In this document: positions 48,159 to 59,639 of the stretch, in pieces
How positions within the stretch are numbered: the stretch's first letter is position 1
How the letters are laid out: each line of letters opens with the position of its first letter
Assembly: GCA_032622095.1 (NCBI GenBank)
Contig: CP136062.1
Span: 53,985,849-54,049,848 of the forward strand
DNA: 64,000 nt
Direction of reading: 5' to 3'
Source of the DNA: Siphonodentalium dalli
Lineage: Eukaryota; Mollusca; Scaphopoda; Gadilida; Siphonodentaliidae
The notes under the pieces: model-generated
The model's input: only the letters and a program-made list of their open reading frames with translations
Database searches by the model: none
Told to the model about the DNA's origin: nothing
Made by a program: the position numbers and the translations under genes

Positions 48159-48521
48159 ATGTCAGACAGTATAGAGTTGAGGTTCTGTAGTGATTTGTTT
48201 GAGAAGTACAGTAAATGTCCGAAATACCTTATTCCCAAGGATGATTACTTTAAGACAATAGAAGAAATCAAAGATGCCAGTGAGTTATCAAACACAAAGT
48301 CTCGTCGTGAATACTACCTGCTCAACTATATAGCTTGAAATTCTTCAATGTGGTGATATTCAGAAACTTATCAAGAAGTCATGGCGGTAGAGATAGAATG
48401 ATGAAGGAGCTATCAGTGAAGTACGCCAATATTCTGAGAGATGACGTCGAGCTGTTCAAGTCGTTGTGCCAGGAGTGACAGAAAAAGAGGAAACGTCCAA
48501 TGACCAAGGGAGTAGTTGTGA
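48159..48521 (+). pseudogene. Ginger/KRBA2-like integrase, N-terminal fragment
   Basis: The frame starts MSDSIELRFCSDLFEKYSKC and runs to REYYLLNYIA with a stop at 48336. In the next frame EILQCGDIQKLIKK follows. A jump then leads to HGGRDRMMKELSVKYANI, DDVELFKSLC and KKRKRPMTKGVVV. This is the layout of integrase-type transposases: a family N-terminus and then a zinc-binding H-H-C-C region. A TGA (near 48477) sits where the last cysteine of that finger should be, in C-x-x-(stop)-QKKRKRP. The segment before HGGRDRM appears shortened compared with the family. The catalytic core that should follow KGVVV is absent. The family match is from recall, not from a search. Confidence 0.75.
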
Positions 48522-48539
48522 CTTCATCAACGACAAACT

Positions 48540-49019
48540 GACATCACCAACCAGCGATCGACATCCAGCGCATGACAAACGGCACAAGCAGAACGAATGG
48601 TTAAGCGTACATAGTAGAGTAGATCTTATTGCTGGCCAAATAGGAGACAATGTTGCTGTTCCCGTTCCTCAAGTAGATTGCGACCGTGGCGATCATCGAA
48701 ACATTCTAGTGTGATTGTGAGTCGAGACAACGACATGTACAAGATTGCTACAAGAAGTGGTATCCTGAAAGGCAGCTATTCGCGAAACCATTTCGACGTT
48801 TGTCCTGAACGACTTCTGACCGACAAAGACATTAACCAAAGCACCGAGCTCTCCCTACGACAGGCCGTTACACAATCTTCTATAAGTGGAGGACAAGGTT
48901 TCGTGAAGTGTTCATGTAGTGGTCCGAAAAAGTATCAGACGAGAAGATGTAAATGTTTCAAGGCGGGACTACTCTGTAATAGCCGGTGCCACAGCAGTTT
49001 GAGCTGCTCGAACAAGTGA
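48540..49019 (+). pseudogene. Ginger/KRBA2-like integrase, C-terminal fragment with Cys-rich tail
   Basis: After the missing core, RVDLIAGQIGDNVAVPVPQVD and GDHRNIL come in one frame. After a frame change near 48708, SVIVSRDNDMYKIATRSGIL, YSRNHFDVCPERLL and LRQAVTQSSISGGQGF lead into a cysteine-rich tail: VKCSCSG, RCKCFKAGLLCNSRC and a final NK before TGA at 49017-49019. The CXC-type spacing implies a zinc-binding module; in this family it sits at the extreme C-terminus. One shift breaks it, so no functional protein is expected, but the tail itself is open. Confidence 0.78.
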
Positions 49020-49859
49020 CTCTAATCATTTGAAACTATTTCAATGTATATTTTATGATTCTATTACATTTATGATTTATTATTATGAATAAAAATTAAA
49101 ACAAGTCCTAATTTTATGTTCACAATTGAAGTCCCCGAACCAAAAATAGTATTCAGTCATTTCACTAAATGTCTGACCACTAATTTCAGTCATTTCATGA
49201 AATGACTGAAAATTTTAGTCATTTCACGAAATGACTGGTTTCACAATCTGACTGTAACATATACGCATATATGTTGCCTTTTCTAATGGTACCGATATGG
49301 ACATTTCCCATGACATACACGATTAGTCTAGTTGTTTATACTTCATATAAATACGCGCGTTTCTCGGAATCTATGCAGGTACAACGATGTGACGTATTCA
49401 TGTCGATTTCACAAGACCATGTCGATTTCACTCAAACGTATTAACCCTGGAGCCCGGAAAGTGCGTTTCGTTTTTACAGTATATACTTTTGGTATATACC
49501 GAATTCATCCCAGATAATCACGAATATCGTATCAGATTTCTCCCAATATGTACCGTTACGAAGCTACTGGAATGTGCTAAAGATTGGTATCAAACAAACA
49601 AATCGGAATGAGGCCCTGCACGTCAGAACTAAATGCCATTAAATGGAATAAGTAGCTTGATGATGGAAGTGATCCAACATACTGCAGTGTGTTCAACTAG
49701 GCCCACAGGTCCTCGGTGTCTATAATCACGCTAGCACAAGTACAGGTTAAAATTGTTATTGATTATTTTTTCATGAATGCAGAAATGTTCTTATGAATAA
49801 ATTGGTAGGTACAGTATGTACATGTATATGTCGGCGGAAGTTTGATTATAATTTTGAAT

Positions 49860-50720
49860 GGATGGAAATGGAATGTCACTTTAATATTTGAGTCGGAAGT
49901 GTTCTGAATATGAAGTGTCGATTTAATCAAAAATGGATTGGGTGGAAAAGAAATGTCACCTTAACGGCTGATATAGAATTATAGATTATCTTCGCCGAAG
50001 GGTGTAGAAACGGACAATGTCGCCCGAATGAATCGATGTGTGTGAACATAGAGTATCACTGTAATGAATTGTTGAGATGATAGAATAAACGATGAATTTG
50101 CAATTTCCTTTAATGAAGAAAACAATGATGAAATTGCTTCACATATATGTCTATGTAAGAGAAAATGTCAATTTACTGAAATTGTAATGATAATGAATTT
50201 AAAATGTCGCTTTAATACATTGGCGATGACTGTGCAATTCGTTGAGGTAAAACGGTGATGAAATTGGTTTATATCGCTTTAATGATTATACTGATGTCAG
50301 ATGAATCAGATGTGTCACTTTATTTTATCCGAAAAATACCGAATTGTATTCATCCAACCAACCTAACGTACATGTAGCTCTGAACAGAGCCTCTTCGAAC
50401 CAAAACCTGTAATTCAAATTTGGAATGAGCCCTTCAACAAGTTCAGCAATATGAGTGTTTTTGTGAAATTGTATATGTACGATACACCTTTAATGAATTA
50501 GGCAAGATACCTCGATACCATCAATGGTGGCTAGATGGTTGCACGCATTGAGAGGCGTAGAAATGGAAAATGTCGCTTTAATGAAATGTTGACTGGATGG
50601 AAATGGAATGCCACTTTAATAGTTGACTCTGATATGGATTATATTCGCTGAAGACAATCGATGCAATGAGCGATGTAGAAACTGAAATTGTCGCCTGGAT
50701 TGAATGAAGTGTCACATTAA
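49860..50720. repeat. Degenerate array built on (G/A)TC(A/G)C(T/C)TTAAT(G)AAT
   Basis: The motif recurs near 49875, 49954, 50057, 50206, 50270, 50309, 50483, 50570, 50606 and 50707, typically 50-100 bp apart. Companion words are GGATGGAAATGGAATG, GATGAAATTG and GTAGAAA.GGA.AATGTCG. Confidence 0.6.
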
Positions 50721-50840
50721 TCAGGGTTTCCGCTAGGGGTTGGGGGAATTGGACCCGATGCCCACTGGGAGAAATCTCAGTGGATAAACATATTACGAAT
50801 ATCAACATGTAATAGTATGTTGTGTTTCAGTCGATAATTA

Positions 50841-50919
50841 AAGCCAAGTTCTGAATATCAACAGTAATATACTGTACTTGTAGAGGAATATATTTCTGTT
50901 GATATTGAGAACTTGGCTT
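50841..50919. repeat. 79-nt hairpin with arms of about 31 bp
   Basis: AAGCCAAGTTCTGAATATCA at 50841 pairs with the strand ending ACTTGGCTT at 50919. There are about two mismatches and a loop of about 15 nt (CTGTACTTGTAGAGG). Pre-miRNA-like in size; a miniature foldback is the alternative. Confidence 0.7.
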
Positions 50920-50924
50920 ACAAA

Positions 50925-51660
50925 CTTACAAAAATACTATTATATGTAGATGTACATGTAAGTACATGTAGATGACGTCAAGGAATCATATTGTTGTGTT
51001 TTAGTTTTGACAATTTGAAGGGCTAAAGACACGGACAGCCTTCGAAGTGGGTATCCCACTATAATCAAAGTTATTGACTTGAAAAACGGGGTGATATCCC
51101 GGAAATGACCGGGTATTAGCGGTGGTATACGGCATCCACAGCGGCATCAAAACGATCACTGCGTTGGAGTTACAGTACCGTTTGGTTATGATACCGCGGT
51201 CTATTTGTGGGTCGTCATACCAACAGTTGAAGAAAGTAATACATCCATGAGGATCTTATTTCCATGTTCGTACTCCGTGTCATGTAAACAACTGCATGTT
51301 ATGTAAACAAATGGTACATAAAGAGTATGCGATAATCAAAACTCTCATCACTGAGGAGAACCCCACTATTTGAACTTGTGTTAGAAATGCCACCAAGTTG
51401 TTTACAACATACGGCTGTAGCTATCGCTAGTCTTCATTTCTCAATAGTTCTGTGTTGAATGGGTCACCATGAATCGCTCTCCTAAGCAATCGCCACGGTG
51501 TTGAGTGTTTTGCTTATCGCTCACAATTTACGTGCTGTATATAACTAAACGCACGGCTCACACGAAATGTGGATAATAGCGCATTCATATAATTAAAAGT
51601 ATCTTTTATACTCTTAGTATATTCTTGGGAAATGTTCATAATTTGGTAACTGTTATTTCT
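50925..51660. other. No gene; one dispersed repeat
   Basis: 51390-51570 resembles 40390-40560 (ATGGGTCACCA, CGCCAC.GTGTTGAGTG, TTTTGCTTATCG). Otherwise nothing recognised. Confidence 0.5.
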
Positions 51661-51667
51661 AAATTAT

Positions 51668-51832
51668 AGTCAACTAGCTGATGTGCCAAACTTCGCCCGG
51701 GCTATTAAGGGATTTCTTTGTGATCGCCTCCGCCAGGAGAACGAACAAACTATATGAGTGTATATGAGTGAGGTCAAGGCCAAGGACACTGTCGCACGTG
51801 GGCCACTAAAATAATAATAATAATAATAATAT
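51668..51832. repeat. Element-end-like motif and an (AAT)n microsatellite
   Basis: CAACTAGCTGATGTGCC…CTTCGCCCGGGC near 51670 resembles the ACTAGC…GCCCG starts in the FReD intron repeat. GAGGTCAAGGCCAAGGACAC follows near 51771 and (AAT)7 lies at 51809-51832. Confidence 0.5.
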
Positions 51833-52354
51833 ATTTAAAAAATCGACATCTGATCCCTCTGAACTTTGATGGGTGGGTTCCTCGACTCGAATCAAATATT
51901 TTTGAGCCCCAGAGCAAAGGAAATAGTACTTTGCGACTGTTAATTCTGATTGTGGATCTCTAAACAGTGATTATTTAAAGAATCATTTTGAACGAAAACG
52001 TACAGTAGGAGTGGGAAAATAACAGAAAATTATTCAGACATGACGCTAATGAAACAAAATTAAAAGATATACTGCAAAATAGTCTAACGTAATTCAGCCT
52101 CAGTGTTGATATACTTTTTCGGCGTAGTGATCGGAATTTCGACGCGACTGCATTAATTCCCAAGTCAGTGCATTTAATTTGAATGCGATTCTTAGCCGTT
52201 TGCAATGTGGTCACAAGGCACCCTAAAAAACAACCGCGTTGGAACCAACATAAAGATATCTGCAGGAAGTTGTACTGAATGTTACCGACTGGAAGAAGAA
52301 TATGATTGATGTTTGCAATTTGAAAACAGCAACAAATATTTTTCAGGCCTAAAT

Positions 52355-52700
52355 GAAATAATAATTGAATTATTGATAAGCAAATACCTATGAAACCTTG
52401 ATTAGAGAACAAATTCAACAATGCATCCAGGCAGATTCCAAGAACCATGTTACAAACACATGACATGCAATTGAATACACTTAACATTGAAATTGAATGG
52501 ATACACTGGTCTTCGTGTACGTACATGCTAATCCATACAATCCATAAAACACAACATTCCAATGACATTCATTGTTGCAAATTTCATGCAACACAGATCA
52601 ATCATTCTTTGATTATGCATACCATATCGGCTGGCTTTGAACTGGAAGTGGAGAAAACGTTGGAACACTATAAAGTGTTTCTCGAGGCCGAGACCGACTC
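52355..52700 (+). repeat. Direct repeat, left copy, flanking the GACGACAAA array
   Basis: AAATAATAATTGAAT, AGCAAATA…TTAGAGAACAA.TTC, GCAACACAGA and GA(A)CT.GAAGT.GAGAAAACG match 54795-55200 in order. Confidence 0.6.
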
Positions 52701-53939
52701 TAAATAAAAGGTGTAAACGGAGTGTTATGTCACGTTTTCTCCGTTGTTCCTCAATGGATGTGAATGCAATTTGGTATTTGTGTCCTGGTTGGGACATAGA
52801 TGATTGAATACATTCACATTTGGTTTGTTTTTAAATTTACAAATTTCGCATAGCAGGTTTGTTTACAATCGATAGGGCTAATCCTATGTTGTGCCACGGT
52901 AATATTTTATCGAATGCCATGTTATCAGATGAGAAATGATTAATTCTTGAATACACTCTATTAGAATCTATGATTTGATTGAGTTCTGAGTCTGAGAGGG
53001 AGATCAATTAAAAAGAGATTGGCAATCTCTATATGTACAGTTATCTCCCTTCGCAAACATGTAGATCAGACACTTGCACAATATAGCCCAGCATGGGAAT
53101 TGCTTGTACATTTACATTCACATCTGTACAGGCGCCCAAATTTTAAGGGGTGGGGGCTGAGACATTTTGCCCGAACGTTATAACATTTCATTTTCATGGT
53201 TGTAACAGTTTTGTGTACAATATACCATATATATACCATATATAGATTCAATTATTTTGACCAAAAATATCTCCAATTTGCCCGATCTTGAGCTTGCAAA
53301 ACGTTTGGCGTGTGGGACTGCAGCCCTCTCATGCCCCCTGCTCCGTACTGCTATATATACATTTGTATTGGTGCACAGGGACGTGGCTATGGGTGTTCGT
53401 TAGACAGTGACATGGCTAGATGGTCTTTGTGGCAGGGTTTCAAATATCCAACTGCACCCCATGGTCCAGACCACAATTCCACAATGATGCAAATTTAACA
53501 CTTGACGAACAACCGACAACGACGACAAACAACGACAATAACATACAATGAACAACAAACAATCAGAACTGTATTTAACTGGATTCGCATTACAATTTCC
53601 GTTGTAATTTACAATTTATGCCGACCAATTTACAATGCAAATACACGTATCGGTAGGGAATGCTATACAATATATACATAGTGCTGCAAAATCATTTAAT
53701 TCTATTAAAATTGAAAACATTACATCGACACCTGCCAACAATTAATGACGACAACGATGAAGAACGACAACATACTGTATAGCAATTAAAAAAAATTAAC
53801 ACTTGTACATCCAGATATGCATCAAAAATGACGTTAACATGGCGTTATGATTTACGTTATTCAGACACTGTAAATTGTAGTCATCATGAGCGTATTAGTA
53901 GTGCCGGTATAGCATACCCTTCCGCTGAAAGCAGCAATC

Positions 53940-54795
53940 TGAAATGTTAGGTGGTCATGTTCAGGGCGACAAACAACCGAGGACGATGACAGACGACGAA
54001 CGGCAAGGATCACGACAAACAATAGAAGACAAAAGACCAACGAATGACGACAAAACCACCAAAGACAAACGAATGAAGCAATTGAATAACGAGGACAACG
54101 AAAGACCGACGAAGAACAACGACCGACGACTAACACAACGACTGACGACAAACGATCGACAACGGTGACAAACAACCGATAAATGACGACCGACGAAGAA
54201 AAACAACCGACGAAAATAAAAACGACCGAAGTGGCTACCGACGAACAAATGGCGAGGATGACGACAAATGACGACCAACGACCGACGACAAATAACAAGG
54301 AATAAACCACTGAAGACAAACGAACAAACGACAGACGATGCAAAACAACTGACGACAAACACACCGACCGACGAATGACGACAAACGATGACGAAAACAC
54401 GACAGACGACACACGAGCAAACGGCCGAGCGATCGACAAAAAACAAATGCCTGACGACAAACACACCGATTTAAAAATGACGACAAATGATTGACGACAA
54501 ACGAACGACAAGGATGACAAGACAAACAAACGACAAAGAAAAACAACCAACGAAAAAAAAAACGACTGACGACAAACGACCGATGATACAAATGAAAAGC
54601 ATGACGACAAACGACGACGAGAAAACTACTGATGACAAGCGAACAAAGGATGAAGACAAAAGACCGACGACAAATACACCGACAAACGACCGACAACGAA
54701 AAACTACCGACGACAAACACACTGACGAATGACGGCCAACGAATGACGAGGGTGACGACAAATGACGAATGACCGACGAATGACGACAAACGATC
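53940..54795. repeat. Degenerate (GACGACAAAC/GACCGACGA)n array, T-poor strand
   Basis: The + strand is almost wholly A, C and G, built from GACGACAAAC, CGACCGACGA and GATGACGACAAA words. The - strand therefore has long serine/valine/cysteine-rich open frames (up to 249 codons) that are artefacts. A small related patch lies at 53503-53560. Confidence 0.9.
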
Positions 54796-55200
54796 AAATG
54801 AAATAATAATTAATCATATAACTGTTAAAGCAAATAGACCTACCTTTACAAAAATTGGATTTAGAGAACAATTCCTACGGGACCATGCATGTGTTCACAA
54901 CAATACCGCCAAAATCCTCATCAGATATCACTTCATTTGAAGTTTAATGGAATGATCGAATCACAATTGCTGCAAACATTACACGCAACACAGAATTAGA
55001 TCTTTTATTTTTTTTTATTTCCATGAAGTTGATATTGCAGTTTTGGGTTGATTGAATGATTCCGGAATCTTGAGACTTGATCAGTGTTGTCTGTAACAGT
55101 TTACACTAGTTTACAGTAGCCTAACTGTCGATTGACCTTGAACTGGGTTGAACTTGAAGACCGAAGTTGAACTTGAAGTTGAGAAAACGTAATTCTTTAC
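54795..55200 (+). repeat. Direct repeat, right copy, flanking the GACGACAAA array
   Basis: See 52355-52700; alignment is by eye with many substitutions. Confidence 0.55.
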
Positions 55201-55849
55201 GAAATCAAGCGAGTAGAGACACAGCAGGAATGAATTTGATGAGATGAGGACAGCTGAAATTAATCATTTTTGTTTCGGTTGGCAATACGACAGGGGAACA
55301 CCGTGTGCGTAACGTAACTATCACAAGTGTAACGTACTCTGATAACTTATCGCTAATTTCATGCTTAAGAAATTTATAAACATATCATCTTTGGCTTGTT
55401 TTATTTTATTTCTATGAAAAGGAATAATAAATGGGTTGATATATATGTGTTAGATACACAATGTGTTTGTATTGATTCATGTATCGCGACGAGGCTAGTT
55501 TTCGTGCCCATATAGCGACGAGGCGACATTGGTAGTTTTCTTGTGTAAATTATCCCAACCTGCAAAGCTATCTGCGTCACGCGATAAGCTCGCTTTGCTA
55601 ACATCTCACAACCTGCCGTTCACGCGAATATATGCCTAACGAAAATTGAATTCAATGGATAAATTCTCTTACACCTGCGTGTTTTATATAATTTATAATA
55701 AGTACTCAACAAATACATATTAGTTATTTTGTGATATGTTATACCATAATACCCACGACGGGAAGCAATCAAATAATGTTAAAACCTAGGAACTATTTGT
55801 TTATAGTACGCAAGAATATACGTTGTAATGTCGTTTTGATTTTTCACGC

Positions 55850-56130
55850 GATTGATGTGACGTCAGTTCACTCATGATTCTGCCACGGGCGCCTTGTATC
55901 GCAACTGCAGTAACGATACATATGTTTCGATCGCCAATTCGTTATCGACAATTTTATCAGGGAATTTCATAGGAAATGGCAGATAAAAGCTAGGTACACA
56001 AATTTGTGATATCTGAGTACGAACGTCTGAGTGTTCCCCTATCGTATTGCGATAATCGCCAAGCGTTTGGGTCTGGTAGGTTCTGCGAAATCTGTCCAAC
56101 CGGAAGTCACGTGACAATTGCTCCAAGATT
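55850..56130 (-). promoter_or_regulatory. CpG-containing stretch with CRE, E-box and ETS sites; possible promoter
   Basis: TGACGTCA (55858-55865) is a perfect CRE. At 56099-56114 a CACGTGAC/ACCGGAAGT pair forms adjoining E-box and ETS sites. CG dinucleotides are denser than in neighbouring DNA. A 84-codon - strand frame (55872-56126, MEQLSRDFRLDRFRRTY… to …LRYKAPVAES) lies between the sites, without a known family. Function as promoter is an inference. Confidence 0.35.
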
Positions 56131-56404
56131 CATACCCGCGATCTTTGCAAAATTCGCTGACGGATACTAAAAAAATAATATGATGTCTATCACCTATATA
56201 TAAACATCTACGCGCCCTGCAGGCGCTGGTGGTTGCAATGAGTCGATTGTGTGACTAAAACAGATTATCTACCAAAAACAAGTTATATTATAAGCAGATA
56301 TTGTGTGGGCTTTCGGGAGAACAGGCTGATTGGTCTGAGGTCAGTTTATGAGGAATCCACCCGCTGACCAGGCACACAAATTATGTGCTATATATAGATG
56401 TTGC

Positions 56405-56535
56405 GTACCAAGCTTGATATAATGCATTGTCTTATATATACGAGTCTCCCATTGGCCTAACAATGATTTATATTGAACCTGTAAGCCATGTGGGAGACTC
56501 GCATATATTATAGAATGTATTAGCATATTATATTT
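56405..56535. repeat. Copy of the 30.9-kb palindrome family
   Basis: ATAATGCATTGTCTTATATATACGAG, CCATTGGCCTAACAATG-like and inverse GAGACTCGCATATAT…GAATGTATT phrases resemble 30550-30625 and 30960-31020. Confidence 0.55.
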
Positions 56536-56639
56536 AATGTGGCACACAAGCACAACTCCCGTCATGAGATTGTTTTGATTCAGGCTTAATATGACCAAGT
56601 ACACAAGTGCTCAAATGTAGGCTATTTGATTTGTTTATC

Positions 56640-58500
56640 ATTTCCTCAAGGATAAAAAATATTTGCATTGTAAACTCATTGAATAATCAAACTAGTAATA
56701 CGGATGTACTATACATGTCCAAGGACGGACGATCGATTGATGGTAAAATTCATATTTAGTGTTAAAGGTCCATAAGACACTCGCAGTGTGTAAACAATCA
56801 CCGAACTGGTCGGGAGTAAATTTGTTGCACACTTCGATTGTTCGGAATTTGCACTGATAAAGGTTGTACTGTAATAAAAACGTGGTTGATTGTAATTTTA
56901 CAGAGTGTCTAGCACTATCACTAACAACATTACAAGTTGAGCAGCCTTCAAAAAATGCGTCTTCCTCATCGGCATCATCCGAGCATGACCCATATTCTTA
57001 TATATTAATTAAATGCAATGACTCTCGATTGCGAAAATGAGTTTTGTTAGTTTATCGGCAATAGTTACGTCCCGAATCGAGATGTAAATATTGAAAATTG
57101 AGCACAGTTCAGACAATGTTTTCTATGGAGTGATAGCACCTGGGTACTAACGTATCAATTTCATGCACGCGTGTAAGTCCAAAATATGTCTTTTAAACTA
57201 ATAAACATGACAACAAGGCCGAAGGGTAATACCGTATTGGAAACTAAAGTTCTGTCATGGATTCCACTATTATCAGTGTATGGTTTCATCTTAATAATAC
57301 ATTACTCGTATTTAAATTCGCACAATATTACCGGTAATTAATAATTTTCTCTCAGTTTCAAATTCGCACATGCATGCAACTACAAATTGTACCTGAACCT
57401 TTCATGTATTCACTCTGTGTGTTGAACACAGTTGCTGGCCTCTGTGCGTTATAATTTTTTACAAAGTTATATAATAATTTGTTTAATGTTCCCATCTATA
57501 AAATATTGTTAATATGTTGAGTACAGAAACAGTTCTTATTCGACGCTGAAGATAGATCTGATGATCACCACCACGATATACACTTAAACGTATGGCCTGT
57601 ACATTTATATAATAAGGCCAAAAACAAATTTATCCATGTTCCGACCGGCCCATTGTCAGATCCCCGAACCTATTTTGTTCCCGACCGCAATAATTTTTGC
57701 CGAACATGGCTGTTACGCACTGAAAGTTATTAACGGCTATTTACATACAAGACAATTTTAAACACAAGTCCATTGTGAAATCACTATTTATACATTAAGC
57801 CAGTATCGTGTTCCTTTTGTTTCGCATGGGAGGACTTTTCTGAAAGTAAATTTATCTTCCAATGTACATAGTCAGGTGACAAAATGGTCATTTTTATTTC
57901 CAATTAAATGTATGTGCATTGTACCGCTATAGTTCAAGCCTCAATATTCAACGAGAATCACAGAATCAATTTTCGTAATGATTCTCGCGAAACTTTTCAA
58001 TTTTCAGTGCTTTATGACTAACTTGATTAAGCATTTGATTCTCGCAAAATTAAATGTATTGTGAGCCCGGTAGTTGTATGTTATATGTACTATCATGCTG
58101 TAGTACGACATGATATCATACATATAAACCACTGATCTCCAGTGACGAGGCACTATTCAGCGTGGCCCCCATGGAAATCTTAACCTCAACTATTTTAAAG
58201 TTACACCATCCGATTCGATTGTACCCATATCATGCAATTACAACGATAACGGTATTTCTCCAAAAGCCGATTTAATTATCCAAATTAGGTATTGCCAATA
58301 AATACTCACAACAATATTAAGCACAATGTCATATTTGGCGAAAATGTGCTATATTAATGTTTTTTCTTGGGGTTTTTGTATATTTTCACAAAGTTGAAAA
58401 CAAAGTGGACTGCCAATCGGCGCTTTATTTCCACTGTACGGGTTTTATGTGACTGTCATACTTTAATTATTTGGTGACTGCAAATTTAATTAAGTTCAAC
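56640..58500. other. No gene recognised
   Basis: AT-rich non-coding DNA; no repeat or structure was noticed. Confidence 0.5.
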
Positions 58501-59079
58501 ACGATAGTCATGGATGAAAACATGGATGGCGACGTCCCCCCGGGGGTGTCACTGTGTCAGGTTGGAAATTTCAAACATATGGGGAAACTTGAACCCAATG
58601 GGTGTACCGTGTAGAGACCTGTGCAAATGGAATTAAGTGAATATATGGGAGGTGGGTCTGGTTAATGATGGGGGTGTCCCTGGGTAGGTTTAGTTGGAAA
58701 TTTCAAATAGGACACCCTTCCAACGGAGACCACATTTACACACTGGCATTGATACCAGTTTTAACACACTTTAGTATAGTTTCAATAATATTGAACAAAT
58801 CAAGAAGATTCAGATTGAATTTCATCAAATATTGTCAACTTGCTCAGAAATAATAAAAACTGAACAATCTGGTGCCTCAAAGCTGCATAGTAACCAGTCT
58901 GTATACACTGGATATACACTCCAGAGTCATACTGGCATGTGTGGGCCTGTGTCTGAAATTTACTGGGTCTCCATACTTACCTTTCTACTTTCCCCTATCT
59001 ATCAGTATGCTATTAAAACTCAATTTTGTTTCATTGTTCATTTGTCTGTCGGGCGACCAAGCGGTTGAACCATGGGAGC

Positions 59080-59600
59080 TGAACATTTTTGCACATATGT
59101 AAATTGATACAGGTGCCCCTGACATCAGATGATTTAAAGGGGCACTCATGATTAATTTAATTAATTACATACCTACAATAGTTGGACCCATGGAGCTGAA
59201 AATTGTTACACAAGTTTAAATTGCCCAGGGGAATTCATAGGTCCCTTTGACCTCATATGATATAAAGGGGGACTAATAAATTATATGAACAAAGATAGAT
59301 GATTAATAAAGAGAGCTTAGTATCCGATTAGAAGATATGTAGAAAAATTGATACACATGGGTAATTTGACCAATGGATTGTATTGGGATAGGTGCCGTGG
59401 TGCTCAGATGACTTAAAGTGGCACTACTATTTAGCAACACAGAGCGTTTATCTTCGTCTTAGATGATATGGAGGGAGACTAAGTGGAACGTGCACATGGT
59501 GTCTCATGGAATAGGTCCGGTTATCTCAGTTGACTCAAACGATCACTGATAATTAGTTTAAATGACTTGGAAGTATTGAATGCGCACTAATAATTTAATC
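59080..59600. repeat. Degenerate tandem repeat, four units of about 120-160 bp
   Basis: 'AGGT(G/C)CC…CTCA.ATGA.TTAAAG.GGCACT' recurs near 59110, 59247, 59389 and 59511, with ACCCATGGAGCTGAA.ATT in the first two. Confidence 0.65.
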
Positions 59601-59639
59601 ATCACTTAACTGAGCAACACCCTGTACCCATCTAGTATT

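Larger units (their letters stand above)
47656..49259 (+). mobile_element. 1.6-kb Ginger-like integrase DNA transposon, internally deleted
   Basis: Terminal inverted repeats of about 65 bp begin TGTTACAGTCAGATTGTGAA at 47656 and end with the inverse at 49259. The flanks are TATA on both sides (47652-47655 and 49260-49263). TGT-type ends with a 4-bp duplication fit the Ginger group of integrase transposons. Both ends carry repeated AGTCATTT(C/A)(A/T)(C/T)GAAATGACT quasi-palindromes. Between them lie N- and C-terminal pieces of an integrase related to the KRBA2-like proteins common in molluscs; the DDE core is missing. Comparison with copy 1 (46126-47151) shows the empty site. Confidence 0.85.
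47152..49620 (+). repeat. Repeat family unit, copy 2, interrupted by a Ginger-like element
   Basis: Tandem to copy 1. The family sequence runs to 47655 and resumes at 49260-49263. Confidence 0.85.

Noticed and set aside
53861-54797. Long Ser/Val/Cys-rich - strand frames (up to 249 codons)
   Set aside because: Translation of the T-poor GACGACAAA array; all three frames look alike.
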